A DNA stretch of 64,000 bases from Pseudomonadota bacterium (GCA_023387735.1 JAEWHP010000003.1:124001-188000); one strand, 5' to 3'; positions 8,028 to 16,709 are shown, counted from the first letter of the stretch. Made by a program: numbers and translations. The notes: generated from the sequence alone by a model not told the origin.

Positions 8028-9764
8028 TCAGGCCGCGCGGACGCGATCGAGGAACTTTTCGACCTCGGCCTTCAGATGCAGGCTCTCGCTCGACAGGTTC
8101 TGGGCCGAGGCAAACATCCGGCTCGAGGTCTCGCCGGTCTCGTCCGCGCCTTGCGCGGCGTTGCGGATATTGACGGCGACATCGGCCGTCCCGCTTGCCG
8201 CGGCGCGGACGCTCTGCGCGATGTTCTGCGTCGCCCCGCGCTGCTGCTCGACCGCCGCCGAGATCGAAGTCGCGATATCGCTGATGCGCTCGATGGTCTG
8301 GCCGATCGCCTTGATGGCGCTGACCGACTCTTCGGTTGCAAGCTGCATGTTGCCGATCTGGCTGGAAATCTCCTCGGTCGCCTTCGCGGTCTGTCCGGCG
8401 AGGCTCTTGACCTCCTGCGCCACCACGGCAAAGCCGCGGCCGGCGTCGCCTGCGCGCGCCGCCTCGATGGTGGCGTTCAGCGCCAGCAGGTTGGTCTGTT
8501 CGGCGATCGAGGTGATCAGCTTCACCACGTCGCCGATCCGGGCGCCGGCTTCCGACAATTCGTTGATGCGCTGGTCGGTGGCGGCGGCCTGCTTGACGGC
8601 ATCGGCCGCGATCCCGTTCGATTCCTGGACCCGGCGGGTGATCTCCGCAATCGAGCTGGAGAGTTCGTCGGACGCGGTCGCCGCCGTACGGACGTGTTCG
8701 GATGCGGTTTCCGACGCGCCCGCCGACTTGCCCGACAGGCCGGCGGTGGTCCGCGCGGTTTCGGTGAGTTGACGCGCGACGCGCTCAAATTCGCCGGAGG
8801 AGTTGAGCACCTTGTCGAGGATGGTGCCGACGCTGGTCTGGAACTCGTCGACGAAACCCCGCAGTTCGGATTTGCGCTGGTCGGCCGAGGCAATCGCAGC
8901 CGCGGTCTGTTCCTCGCGCAGGCGGCGGCGTTCGACCGAGTTGTTCTTGAACACCTCCAGCGTTCGCGCGATCTCGCCGATCTCGTCGGTGCGATCGTGG
9001 CAGTCGATCTCGACATCGGCATTGCCGTTGGCGATCGCGGTCAGCGAGGCCGTGGCCGAGGTCAGTGGCTTGGTCACGCGGCGCACCAGCACCATGGTCA
9101 GCAGCATCACCAACAGCGCGGCGACACCGGCCGCGATGGCCATGTTCGTGATGGCGTGCGACAGCATGCTTTCGAACTGCGCCATCGGGATGCCGACATA
9201 GAGGATGCCAATGACTTTGCCCGCCGGATTCACGATCGGATAGTAGGCGGTCATGAAGGTCTTGCCGAACAACGTCGCCGGTCCCTTGTAGGCCTCGCCG
9301 CGGCGCAGGACGGCCTGGCCGGGATGGTCAGGGGCGAGCTGGGTGCCGACAGCGCGGTCGCCGTTCTCCTTCTTGACGTTGGTGGTACGTCGGACGAACT
9401 GGTTGCTCGCCTCGTCGTAGACGAACAGGGTCGCGTTGCCGCCGGTATAGCCCACCGCGCGATCGACGATCGCGTGATCCTTGAATTCGGGCATCTTCGG
9501 CATTTCGGCGCGGGCGACCGTCCCGTCCTTGATGGTGATCTTGGCGTCGCTGTAGGTCTCGGCAAAAGCCAGGCTCAGCGTGCGCAGGTTCATTTCGATG
9601 TCACGCATCGCCCTGTCGCCGAACTCGTTGGTCAGCGACCAATGGGCGGCGCCTACAACCAGCGCGGTATTGACCGCGATCAGAAGAATGGCGGAGATGA
9701 CGGCCTTGGTGCCAAGCCGAAGCTTCAGCGAAGGCAGGAACTTTCCAATCGAACGCGCGGTCAT
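8028..9764 (-). CDS. Methyl-accepting chemotaxis protein with periplasmic single-Cache sensor
   Basis: Chemoreceptor of 578 residues. A first transmembrane segment (VISAILLIAVNTALVVGAAH) leads to a periplasmic domain of about 150 residues (AETYSDAKITIKDG... GKVIGILYVGIPM) resembling sCache_2/3 sensors. A second transmembrane segment (MAIAAGVAALLVMLLTMVLV), a HAMP domain and a long signalling coiled coil follow. The signalling hairpin tip (ITSIAEQTNLLALNATIEAA, GFAVVAQEV) is canonical. No C-terminal CheR-docking pentapeptide is seen. The start at 9764 follows a GGGGGA site; the upstream extension to 9842 lacks one. Downstream hairpin at 7994. Confidence 0.94.
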   Translation of the reverse strand: MTARSIGKFLPSLKLRLGTKAVISAILLIAVNTALVVGAAHWSLTNEFGDRAMRDIEMNLRTLSLAFAETYSDAKITIKDGTVARAEMPKMPEFKDHAIVDRAVGYTGGNATLFVYDEASNQFVRRTTNVKKENGDRAVGTQLAPDHPGQAVLRRGEAYKGPATLFGKTFMTAYYPIVNPAGKVIGILYVGIPMAQFESMLSHAITNMAIAAGVAALLVMLLTMVLVRRVTKPLTSATASLTAIANGNADVEIDCHDRTDEIGEIARTLEVFKNNSVERRRLREEQTAAAIASADQRKSELRGFVDEFQTSVGTILDKVLNSSGEFERVARQLTETARTTAGLSGKSAGASETASEHVRTAATASDELSSSIAEITRRVQESNGIAADAVKQAAATDQRINELSEAGARIGDVVKLITSIAEQTNLLALNATIEAARAGDAGRGFAVVAQEVKSLAGQTAKATEEISSQIGNMQLATEESVSAIKAIGQTIERISDIATSISAAVEQQRGATQNIAQSVRAAASGTADVAVNIRNAAQGADETGETSSRMFASAQNLSSESLHLKAEVEKFLDRVRAA

Positions 9765-9874
9765 AATGAGTAATCCCCCAGAAACGGGGTCAATTTGACG
9801 GGTTTTGCTTACGATCGCCTTAATGGGCACAACCCTAAGCAAGGTTTGAAGAATTTAATGGAACCTATGCGCGC

Positions 9875-11320
9875 ATGACTGCATCACGCCCCGGCATCGT
9901 CTGGTATCGCGACGACCTCCGTGTTTCCGACCATCCAGCCCTTCGCGCAGCCTCCACTGCACACTCATCGGTTGTGTTCATTTACGTGCTCGACGACAGG
10001 GCGCCTGGCCTTCGGCCGCCCGGCGGCGCGGCACGTTGGTGGCTGGCGCAGTCGCTCCGCGCGCTGCAGGCGAGCCTGCAGAGGCGCGGGGCTGGGCTTG
10101 TTCTGCGAAAGGGATCCGCACCTGAGGCCATTGCTGCGCTGGCGCGCGAGCTTGATGCCGGGTGCGTATACTGGAACGAGATCGCGCAATCGCCGCACCA
10201 GGCTGTCGCCGATCGCCTCGCTACAGCGCTCGAGGAGATCGGCGTCGCGGCACAACGCTTTTCGGGCGACCTGCTGGCGGCGCCGAGCCAGATCCGCAAC
10301 AAGGAGAACCGCGGCCTGCGCGTGTACACGCCGTTCTGGCGACGGGTGCAGGCGCTCGGCGATCCGCCCAAGCCGCTTCCGGCGCCAAAGCGGCTGAACG
10401 GCGTACCCGACCTCGCCAGCGATACGCTCGAAGATTGGGAACTCGAGCCCACCGGGCCCGACTGGGCCGGGGGCCTGCGCGAAACCTGGCAGCCCGGCGA
10501 GGCGTCGGCGCAGGCACGCCTCGAGGCATTCCTCGAAGGCGCCATCGCCGGCTACACCGGCGACCGCGACCGGCCCGACCGGGACGGCACCTCCAAACTC
10601 TCGCCGCATCTTCGGTTCGGCGAGATCAGCCCGCGCCAAGTCTGGCATGCCGCGCGCTTTGCGGCGGCCGAGCACCCTCGCCTGTCCGCCGATATCGACA
10701 AATTCCTCAGCGAACTCGGCTGGCGCGATTTCTGCCGCCATCTCCTGTTCGACGTCCCCGATCTCGCGACGCGCAACCTGCAGCCCTCCTTCGACGACTT
10801 TCCGTGGAAGTCCGATGCCAAAGCGTTGCAGGCGTGGCAGCGCGGGCGCACCGGCTACCCGATCGTCGATGCCGGGATGCGCGAACTCTGGCACACCGGC
10901 GTCATGCACAACCGCGTGCGCATGGTGGTGGCGTCGTTCCTGGTCAAGCACCTCCTGATCGACTGGCGCCTGGGCGAACAGTGGTTCTGGGACACGCTCG
11001 TCGACGCCGATGCCGGCAGCAACCCCGCCAACTGGCAATGGGTGGCAGGCTCAGGCGCCGATGCCGCGCCCTACTTCCGGGTCTTCAATCCGATCCTGCA
11101 GGGCGAGAAGTTCGATCCCGATGGCGCCTATGTCAGGCGCTGGGTGCCGGAGCTGGGGCAACTGCCCGATAAACTGATCCATCAGCCCTGGACGGCGACG
11201 CCAATCGAACTTGCAGGCGCGGGCGTCGAACTCGGCAAGACCTATCCGCAGCCGATCATCGATCACAAGGTTGGGCGCGAACGCGCACTCGCGGCCTACG
11301 CGACGATCCGCGGCAATTAG
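9875..11320 (+). CDS. phrB: Deoxyribodipyrimidine photo-lyase (class I CPD)
   Basis: Light-driven DNA repair enzyme of 481 residues. The N-terminal antenna-binding Rossmann domain opens with IVWYRDDLRVSDHPALRAA. The C-terminal FAD domain shows TSKLSPHLRFGEISPR (FAD phosphate contacts), WRDFCRHLL, and the conserved block from NRVRMVVASFLVKHLLIDW to DADAGSNPANWQWVAG and YFRVFNP. Length fits bacterial PhrB. It starts 110 bases from the divergent chemoreceptor gene, and its TAG overlaps the TAA of the convergent transporter gene by a few bases. Confidence 0.96.
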   Translation: MTASRPGIVWYRDDLRVSDHPALRAASTAHSSVVFIYVLDDRAPGLRPPGGAARWWLAQSLRALQASLQRRGAGLVLRKGSAPEAIAALARELDAGCVYWNEIAQSPHQAVADRLATALEEIGVAAQRFSGDLLAAPSQIRNKENRGLRVYTPFWRRVQALGDPPKPLPAPKRLNGVPDLASDTLEDWELEPTGPDWAGGLRETWQPGEASAQARLEAFLEGAIAGYTGDRDRPDRDGTSKLSPHLRFGEISPRQVWHAARFAAAEHPRLSADIDKFLSELGWRDFCRHLLFDVPDLATRNLQPSFDDFPWKSDAKALQAWQRGRTGYPIVDAGMRELWHTGVMHNRVRMVVASFLVKHLLIDWRLGEQWFWDTLVDADAGSNPANWQWVAGSGADAAPYFRVFNPILQGEKFDPDGAYVRRWVPELGQLPDKLIHQPWTATPIELAGAGVELGKTYPQPIIDHKVGRERALAAYATIRGN

Positions 11321-12201
11321 GATTTTGCGGGCGCGCTGCGGTTGACCAGCAGCACGGCGGCCGCACAGGCGATCATGCCGACGATAGCGATGGCATCGAG
11401 CCGTTCGCCGAACAGCACGTATGCCATCAGCGCCGTCACCGCCGGCACCAGATAGAACAGGCTCGCCACCGAGGTCGCCGCCGAGCGGCGGATCAGCCAG
11501 TACAACAGCCCGATCGATCCGATCGACAGCACCACCGCAAGCCAGGCGAGCGCCAGGATGAATTCGGTGGTCCAGTGCACGACATTGGTCTCGAACAGCC
11601 AGGCGCCGAGGCCAAAGAAAATCGTCACCGCGATGAATTGCACGAGATTGCCGGAGCGCCAGTCGATCGCGTTGCAGTATCGCCGCTGGTAGAGCGTGCC
11701 GAGCGTGATGCTGACCAGCGATACGCCGGAGGCGAACCAGCCCCAACCCGCCTCGCCGCTCATCGGCCGGTCGTGCAGGATCAGCACGACGCCGGCGAGC
11801 CCGAGAAATAGTCCCGCCCATTGCAGCGGCGTGACGCGCTCGCCGAGCCAGCGGCTCGCAATCGTCGAGGTCAGGATCGGCTGCAGGCCTGGTATCAACG
11901 CCGAAAGCCCTGCCGGGATCGAATGCGCGATCGCGATCGCCGTGCCGCCGAGATAGATCCCGTGCACCAGAATGCCGGCGACGGCGCTGTGCGCAATACC
12001 GGTGCGATCGGGCCAGCGCGGCCGCGTGATCGCAACGATGATCGCCATCAACACAACCACGCAGGCCATGCGGATGGCGAGATAGGTCAGCGGCTCGGCG
12101 CTGTTCAGCACGTATTTGGTGCCGATGAAGCCGGTGCTCCAGAGCACGACGAAGATCGCCGGCGCGGCGCTTGCAGCAAATTTTTCGAAGTCGCTGGTCA
12201 T
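11317..12201 (-). CDS. EamA/DMT family transporter
   Basis: Inner membrane protein of 294 residues with ten hydrophobic helices in two EamA repeats (first opens IFVVLWSTGFIGTKYVLNSA; second with GWFASGVSLVSITLGTLYQR). Members export amino acids, metabolites or drugs by ion antiport; the substrate cannot be read from sequence. The start MTSDFEK at 12201 is preceded by AGGGG with six bases of spacing, better than the in-frame ATG 24 bases upstream. The 3' end overlaps the photolyase stop. Divergent from the dehydrogenase gene across a repeat-rich region. Confidence 0.9.
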   Translation of the reverse strand: MTSDFEKFAASAAPAIFVVLWSTGFIGTKYVLNSAEPLTYLAIRMACVVVLMAIIVAITRPRWPDRTGIAHSAVAGILVHGIYLGGTAIAIAHSIPAGLSALIPGLQPILTSTIASRWLGERVTPLQWAGLFLGLAGVVLILHDRPMSGEAGWGWFASGVSLVSITLGTLYQRRYCNAIDWRSGNLVQFIAVTIFFGLGAWLFETNVVHWTTEFILALAWLAVVLSIGSIGLLYWLIRRSAATSVASLFYLVPAVTALMAYVLFGERLDAIAIVGMIACAAAVLLVNRSAPAKS

Positions 12202-12245
12202 TTGCCGCCCCTGTTGCCCGATCATATGCTATGCGGCAAGCATCG

Positions 12246-12269
12246 ATCGCGCGGGGTAACCCGCGCGAT
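12246..12269. promoter_or_regulatory. Perfect inverted repeat in the divergent intergenic region
   Basis: ATCGCGCGGG / CCCGCGCGAT separated by GTAA, located between the divergent EamA and dehydrogenase genes. With no T-run and both genes pointing away, it fits an operator or a structured leader better than a terminator. Confidence 0.4.
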
Positions 12270-12278
12270 TTCACATAT

Positions 12279-12342
12279 CGAAGACCTGACACACCCAAGA
12301 CCTGACACAACGAAGACCTGACACAACGAAGACCTTGCACAC
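12279..12342 (+). repeat. Four tandem 16-bp repeats upstream of the dehydrogenase gene
   Basis: Unit CGAAGACCTGACACAA, copies at 12279, 12295, 12311 and 12327. The third is the reference; the others differ at one to three bases. A fifth, broken unit (CGAAAATTTGG) follows. The array stops 25 bases before the ATG, so the sequence between array and start is too short for a separate promoter. The array is therefore transcribed leader, or contains the promoter and binding sites. Confidence 0.85.
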
Positions 12343-12367
12343 CGAAAATTTGGAATGAGGAATTGCC

Positions 12368-13461
12368 ATGGACGTTCGCGCCGCCGTCGCTATTGCCGCT
12401 GGAAAGCCGCTTGAAGTCACCACCGTCCAGCTCGAGGGGCCGCGCGAAGGCGAAGTGCTGGTCGAGATCAAGGCCACTGGCATCTGCCACACCGATGAAT
12501 TCACCTTGTCCGGCGCCGATCCCGAAGGATTGTTTCCGGCCATCCTCGGCCATGAAGGCGCGGGCGTCGTCGTCGACGTTGGCAAGGGCGTCACCAGCGT
12601 CAGGAAGGGCGACCACGTCATTCCGCTGTATACGCCGGAATGCCGGCAGTGCCCGTCCTGCCTGTCGCGCAAGACCAATCTCTGCACCGCGATCCGCTCC
12701 ACGCAAGGCCAGGGCCTGATGCCCGACGGCACCTCCCGCTTCTCGATCGGCGGCAAGCCAGTCCATCACTACATGGGCACGTCGACATTTGCGAACTACA
12801 CCGTTCTGCCGGAGATCGCGGTCGCAAAGATCCGCGAGGACGCGCCGTTCGACAAGGTCTGCTACATCGGCTGCGGCGTCACCACCGGCATCGGCGCCGT
12901 CATCAACACCGCCAAGGTCGAGGAAGGCGCCAAGGCGATCGTGTTCGGGCTCGGCGGCATCGGGCTCAACGTGCTGCAGGGCCTGCGCCTTGCCGGCGCC
13001 GACATGATCATCGGCGTCGACATCAACAACGACCGCAAGGCATGGGGCGAGCGGTTCGGCATGACGCACTTCGTCAATCCGAAGGAGCTCGGCAAGGATC
13101 TCGTCCCTCACCTCGTCGACATGACGAAATCGGGCGCGGACCAGATCGGCGGCGCCGACTACACGTTCGACTGCACCGGCAACGTCACCGTGATGCGCCA
13201 GGCACTGGAATCCTGCCATCGCCGGCGGGCGCCGAGATCTCGACGCGGCCGTTCCAGCTGGTGACCGGCCGGGTCTGGAAAGGTACGGCGTTCGGCGGCG
13301 CCAGGGGACGCACCGACGTGCCGAAAATCGTCGACTGGTACATGCAGGGCAAGATCCAGATCGACCCGATGATCACGCATGTGATGCCGCTGGCCGAGAT
13401 CAACAACGCCTTCGAGCTGATGAAGCGCGGCGAATCCATCCGCGGCGTGGTGACGTTCTAG
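12368..13461 (+). pseudogene. Class III alcohol dehydrogenase / S-(hydroxymethyl)glutathione dehydrogenase, frameshifted
   Basis: The intact enzyme oxidises the formaldehyde-glutathione adduct with NAD and zinc. From the ATG at 12368 the family sequence runs unbroken for 284 residues: catalytic-zinc segment GICHTDEF, GHEGAG, four-cysteine structural-zinc loop (CRQCPSCLSRKTNLC) and Rossmann motif GLGGIGLNVLQG. After QALESCH at about 13220 the frame reads RRRAPRSRR and stops at 13264. The homologous C-terminus (AGAEISTRPFQLVTGR to SIRGVVTF) continues in another frame to 13461. The family segment GWGxSVxxGVA, which should lie between, is missing, so about 30-35 bases are deleted out of frame. 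Either a true null allele or an assembly error. Confidence 0.85.
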
Positions 13462-13477
13462 TTTGGAGGATGCCGGA

Positions 13478-13500
13478 GATCCCGCGATCAGCGCGGGATC
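13478..13500. terminator. Hairpin between convergent genes
   Basis: Perfect 9-bp inverted repeat GATCCCGCG / CGCGGGATC with a 5-base loop, between the dehydrogenase stop (13461) and the stop of the convergent gene (13499), whose last codon it touches. No T-run. Confidence 0.5.
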
Positions 13501-13951
13501 ACCACTCTTCCGGACAGGGATCGACGATCTTCCAGAGTTCGCCGCCGTTCTTGATCTTCTTCATCTCGTTGGTGAGCCCGCCATTGCGGCGGATCCAGTC
13601 CTTCACCGTATCCGGGTAGTAGGACATCAGGTCCGTCGTCCCTTCGGCACTGTTTACCTTCATACCGAACGTGTAGGCCTTGTCATAATAGGCCAGGTGG
13701 AAGCCGACGCTTGCCTTCGGGGTCACGCAGATCTTGTTCATCGGCACGATGCCGAACACCAGCGTGCAGGCCGAATTGCAGATGCCGTCGATGATCACGC
13801 GCTCCTTGCGGTCGCGGATGCGCTTGTACTTGGTCTTGTATTCCTCGACCAGGCCGCCGTGGTCGCGCCTGATGTGCAGGTCGGCGCGCGCCGGCATCGC
13901 GACCAGCACCGAGACCGAGACAGACAGCAAAGCGAGCGACGTGATGCGCAT
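13499..13951 (-). CDS. Exported protein related to ClpP-like periplasmic proteins
   Basis: 150 residues with a Sec signal peptide (MRITSLALLSVSVSVLVAMPARA). The segment VIIDGICNSACTLVFG followed by ICVTPKASVGFHLAYY resembles the nucleophile-containing turn (xSAC) and the substrate strand of the ClpP/crotonase-fold periplasmic proteins of the COG3904 type. Whether it is a protease is not shown; the histidine and aspartate partners are unclear and it is shorter than usual. An in-frame GTG at 13957 is an alternative start; neither has a good ribosome binding site. Confidence 0.7.
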   Translation of the reverse strand: MRITSLALLSVSVSVLVAMPARADLHIRRDHGGLVEEYKTKYKRIRDRKERVIIDGICNSACTLVFGIVPMNKICVTPKASVGFHLAYYDKAYTFGMKVNSAEGTTDLMSYYPDTVKDWIRRNGGLTNEMKKIKNGGELWKIVDPCPEEW

Positions 13952-14200
13952 GGGCACTGAAGAGCGGGTGACCTTTGTCAGGTGAGACCACGAGGGGCCG
14001 TAAGCTCAGGACAAGACAGCAGAATTCTGGCCAGACTGTGTTTGGAATTCGTTAAGCATCGCTGGGGCCCAAAATCCACGGTGACCAAAAATGCACGCCG
14101 GCTGAGCAGTTTTCCGCAGCTTTTCCAGCCGTTTCGCGTAGAATAGGAACCCGAACCGGCTGAAAACGGCTAGTTTCAGTACGATTTCCGGAGAATCGAG

Positions 14201-14467
14201 ATGAAAACAGCGAAGTTCTGGATGGGCGCGGCCCTCCTGTCCGCCGTGGCCCTGGCCCCCAGCCTGGCGGATGCGCGCCATAACCGGCACCATCGCCACT
14301 ACCACCATAACTATGGACTGCCCTACCACATCAGCTACCTCCACAATTACGGCCCCGGCCTGCGGCCCGGCACCTTCGCCTTCTACGACGGCCCGTCCAC
14401 CATCCTCTGCCGCCAGAGCGCAGCCGCCTATATCGGCCAGGACCGCCGGCGCTATCCCTGCTACTGA
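14201..14467 (+). CDS. Small exported His/Tyr-rich protein, 88 aa
   Basis: Signal peptide (MKTAKFWMGAALLSAVALAPSLADA) followed by a mature part of about 62 residues. It opens with a histidine-tyrosine run (RHNRHHRHYHHNYG) that could bind metal, then GPGLRPGTFAFYDGPSTILC and a second cysteine at the C-terminus. GGAG lies seven bases before the ATG. Function unknown. It is the last gene before the tRNA and the island. Confidence 0.75.
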   Translation: MKTAKFWMGAALLSAVALAPSLADARHNRHHRHYHHNYGLPYHISYLHNYGPGLRPGTFAFYDGPSTILCRQSAAAYIGQDRRRYPCY

Positions 14468-14515
14468 GGGCCTGCTGGCCCTCTCGGGCCAAGTCTGATA
14501 AGCGACCCCACGCAC

Positions 14516-14592
14516 GCGCTCGTAGCTCAGCTGGATAGAGCATCGGATTTCGATTCCGAGGGTCGGGAGTTCGAATCTCTCCGAGCGCGCCA
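14516..14592 (+). tRNA. tRNA-Arg (anticodon TCG)
   Basis: 77-base cloverleaf. Acceptor stem GCGCTCG/CGAGCGC with encoded GCCA end; D arm GCTC-AGCTGGATA-GAGC; anticodon arm TCGGA-TTTCGAT-TCCGA giving anticodon TCG; T arm GGGAG-TTCGAAT-CTCTC. It reads CGA arginine codons. Its 3' half is repeated at 21641-21678, which marks it as the integration target of the adjacent island. Confidence 0.95.
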
Positions 14593-14828
14593 TTGAAAGA
14601 ATTGGGCAATTTGTACATTTTCGCCCTGAGCGGCGAGCCAAGGTTCATTGGGGTAACGGCCCGGGTAACAGATCGTTGTTGGCCTCATGGCCCACGCACC
14701 GTGCTTCCGGGCCACCTTGAAGGTCCCGATGAGTCGCACCCGGTTCGCTACGTCTACGATTTGTCTCGCTGCTCAACGGCCGGAAACGCAGGGTTTATCG
14801 CGACGGAAAATGGACCCGTGCACCGACG

Positions 14829-15074
14829 TCACGCCGGCAGGACCGGCTCCCTCGGTCGACTCGGTGCCTCGGTCCTGATCAAGCCGGGCGCATCGGGCAC
14901 ATAAGATATGGTCCTCAACAGCACCTTTAGCTCATACACCTCGGAGGCAAGCACGTCTGCCCGATGGTGCACGAGTCTGATTTGTCGCAACTGAAGAGCT
15001 ACAAGCACGAATGTGCTGGCGAGCAGCACGTCGGCAATGGGGTCATCAAATAACCAAAGGAAACCCTGCAACAT
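14829..15074 (-). CDS. Small membrane protein, 81 aa
   Basis: Starts MLQGFLWLFDDPIADVLLAS with an ideal GGGAGG ribosome binding site seven bases upstream. One hydrophobic helix (IADVLLASTFVLVALQLRQI) is followed by a soluble tail with a short amphipathic helix (ADVLASEVYELKVLL) and a proline/arginine-rich end. No family recognised. First gene inside the island, pointing back toward the tRNA. Confidence 0.65.
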   Translation of the reverse strand: MLQGFLWLFDDPIADVLLASTFVLVALQLRQIRLVHHRADVLASEVYELKVLLRTISYVPDAPGLIRTEAPSRPREPVLPA

Positions 15075-15306
15075 CTCGCGGCCTCCCAAAAAGCCAAACC
15101 TAGCCGCCTGGTTATTGCCGGTCCAGCATCGCCAGATTGTTCGCCATGATCGATGCACCGGGCGACCGGCGGCCCAGCAGGTTGCGAATGACCCGCGCTT
15201 GGCGGCGGTGTGCGCGGACCAAAAACATGTGATACAAATACCGGAGAAACTGTAATGCTCGGGACGAAATAGGGGCGTTCGATCTCGACGTGCGTAGAGT
15301 TCCGCG

Positions 15307-15486
15307 ATGAAGGTGTTCGTGTATGTGAACGCTTGGAAGAAGGTCGGCGACGCCGACCACATCAAGGTATTTGCGACGGCGGACGCTGCAAAAAATTGGC
15401 TGGTACAGCACGATCCGAAGGGCACTGCGTTCGAGCAGGAAGTCAGAGACAGCCCGCCAGAACCGGAAAGCGACTGGAGCTGCTGA
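15307..15486 (+). CDS. Small hypothetical protein, 59 aa
   Basis: Reads MKVFVYVNAWKKVGDADHIK, then VFATADAAKNWLVQHDPKG and an acidic end (PPEPESDW). The pattern is one beta strand, a loop and a helix; similar short cytoplasmic proteins are frequent in Bradyrhizobium genomes, function unknown. Only a weak AGAG precedes the ATG. It ends 16 bases from the stop of a convergent tiny gene. Confidence 0.6.
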   Translation: MKVFVYVNAWKKVGDADHIKVFATADAAKNWLVQHDPKGTAFEQEVRDSPPEPESDWSC

Positions 15487-15502
15487 CTACCCTTGAGCCG
15501 CC

Positions 15503-15613
15503 CTACTCCATTCCATCAATCTCCCTGACATTCCACAGCGCGGCTGCGAGGATCATGAGAGACGGCGTCCACGCAAGCATTGCGCCGAACGCAACGGCTT
15601 CCAGAGTAGTCAT
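15503..15613 (-). CDS. Tiny single-pass membrane protein, 36 aa
   Basis: Starts MTTLEAVAFGAMLAWTPSLM with GGAGG exactly six bases before the ATG, the best ribosome binding site in this part. One transmembrane helix and a short polar tail (WNVREIDGME). It shares the pattern MTT-x2-AV-x2-G-x-MLAW-x-PSL with the 58-residue protein at 17113-17289, so the two are paralogues. Function unknown. Confidence 0.7.
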   Translation of the reverse strand: MTTLEAVAFGAMLAWTPSLMILAAALWNVREIDGME

Positions 15614-15868
15614 ATGTCACCTCCAAAGTGACGAACCTTCGTCAAGGTTGTCCTGATTTAAGGCGATTCTGTGCGCGTGCACTGCGAAATGCCGACTTTG
15701 TCCTGCTGCCGCACAGAAAACCGGCGCCAGGCGGGCTTCGGGCGAACCCACGGCCCGGCCGGTATTGGATCACGCTCGAGTGAGATATGCCGAAACCGGT
15801 GAACTTGCATTGGGCTGGCTGCGACCGAAAAAAGGAAGGCTGCCGTTGTATCGGCCAAGGGGTGCAGC

Positions 15869-16054
15869 ATGGATCAAGTGGATGACGAGTGGATGCGTCG
15901 CCTTCTGCAGATCTCGTCCGACATTCACCACCGAATGGGTGAAGTGTATAAACTGAGAGAACTAGTACGACAGGCAGAAGCCGCAAAATATGGTGAGGCG
16001 CCAACTGGGCCTCTGGTCGAAGACAATGAGTTGCGCGCCTTGTCCGATATCTAA
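15869..16054 (+). CDS. Small hypothetical protein, 61 aa
   Basis: Mainly helical cytoplasmic protein (MDQVDDEWMRRLLQISSDIH, then MGEVYKLRELVRQAEAAKY) with heptad-like leucines that could form a coiled coil. GGGG lies about six bases before the ATG. Its TAA overlaps the stop of the convergent H-NS-like gene, so the two transcripts collide at their 3' ends. Confidence 0.6.
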   Translation: MDQVDDEWMRRLLQISSDIHHRMGEVYKLRELVRQAEAAKYGEAPTGPLVEDNELRALSDI

Positions 16055-16227
16055 GGATCTCGAGGCTTGCTAGAACCGGCGTCGTTCGAAGATGAATTGA
16101 GGATCTTCAGCCGTTGCTCGATTTCAGCTTTTCTTGCCTTCAGTTTCTCGCTGAGAACGTCCTGCATCAATTCGCGGAGCTCAAACAGCTCCTCGATCGT
16201 CATAGATTTCCACTCATCACTCAACAT
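16051..16227 (-). CDS. Truncated H-NS-like protein (oligomerisation domain only), 58 aa
   Basis: The core SMTIEELFELRELMQDVLSE followed by KLKARKAEIEQRLKIL matches the N-terminal coiled-coil dimerisation region of H-NS family nucleoid proteins. The C-terminal DNA-binding domain with its GRGRP-type loop, normally another 40-50 residues, is absent; the protein ends in a polar tail (NSSSNDAGSSKPRDP). Start MLSDEWK chosen from GAGGGG seven bases upstream. Stand-alone N-domains of H-NS are known on some enterobacterial islands as dominant-negative partners; that role here is inference. Confidence 0.6.
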   Translation of the reverse strand: MLSDEWKSMTIEELFELRELMQDVLSEKLKARKAEIEQRLKILNSSSNDAGSSKPRDP

Positions 16228-16523
16228 GTCGCCACCCCTCGCGATCATGAAAGCAATCGATTGTCGATGAGTGGATGAGAAACGGGGCAATACGGCGGTG
16301 AACAAGGATTTATGCACACCGCAGAACTACGGAGCCGCCACGGCCGCCGGCCCGTGGGTCATGGTCCACGGAAAAGCCCGGCGCTGAGGCCGGGACTAAC
16401 TTGGAGCGAAGCGCGGGCAACACGCCTTTTCCTACTTTCCACATCCCCGGCCAAACGCTCTATTTCACTCGAACGCTGTTCTGTTAGCATCCGGGCTTTC
16501 AGAAATAATGATTGGGTTCGATC

Positions 16524-16709
16524 ATGTTGGAGAGCGAATTTAAGCGACAACGCGCCAATCTAATACTCGAATTGGCGGATCAGACGACAGATCCCTTCAT
16601 CCGAAAACGCCTGCTCGCGCTGGTATCGAGATATGACGATGGCGTGCGGCGCGCGACGATAGCGTTGGCCGATCTCGAAACGAAGAACGCTGTCATCCAG
16701 TCCGGATAG
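16524..16709 (+). CDS. Small helical hypothetical protein, 61 aa
   Basis: Reads MLESEFKRQRANLILELADQ followed by TTDPFIRKRLLALVSRYDDG and a helical end. Soluble, no signal, no known domain; short proteins of this form recur in Bradyrhizobium. The ATG was preferred over an in-frame TTG 12 bases earlier; the ribosome binding site is poor. Confidence 0.5.
   Translation: MLESEFKRQRANLILELADQTTDPFIRKRLLALVSRYDDGVRRATIALADLETKNAVIQSG

Noticed and set aside
12279..12342. CRISPR array
   Set aside because: The 16-bp units abut directly with no spacers, and there are no cas genes in the window.
11051..13219. 722-codon minus-strand open frame across photolyase, transporter and dehydrogenase genes
   Set aside because: It crosses three well-identified genes in different frames and shows no family similarity.
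14593..14828. Integrase remnant next to the tRNA
   Set aside because: I looked in all frames for the R-H-R-Y tyrosine recombinase pattern and found none; short frames here are unsupported.
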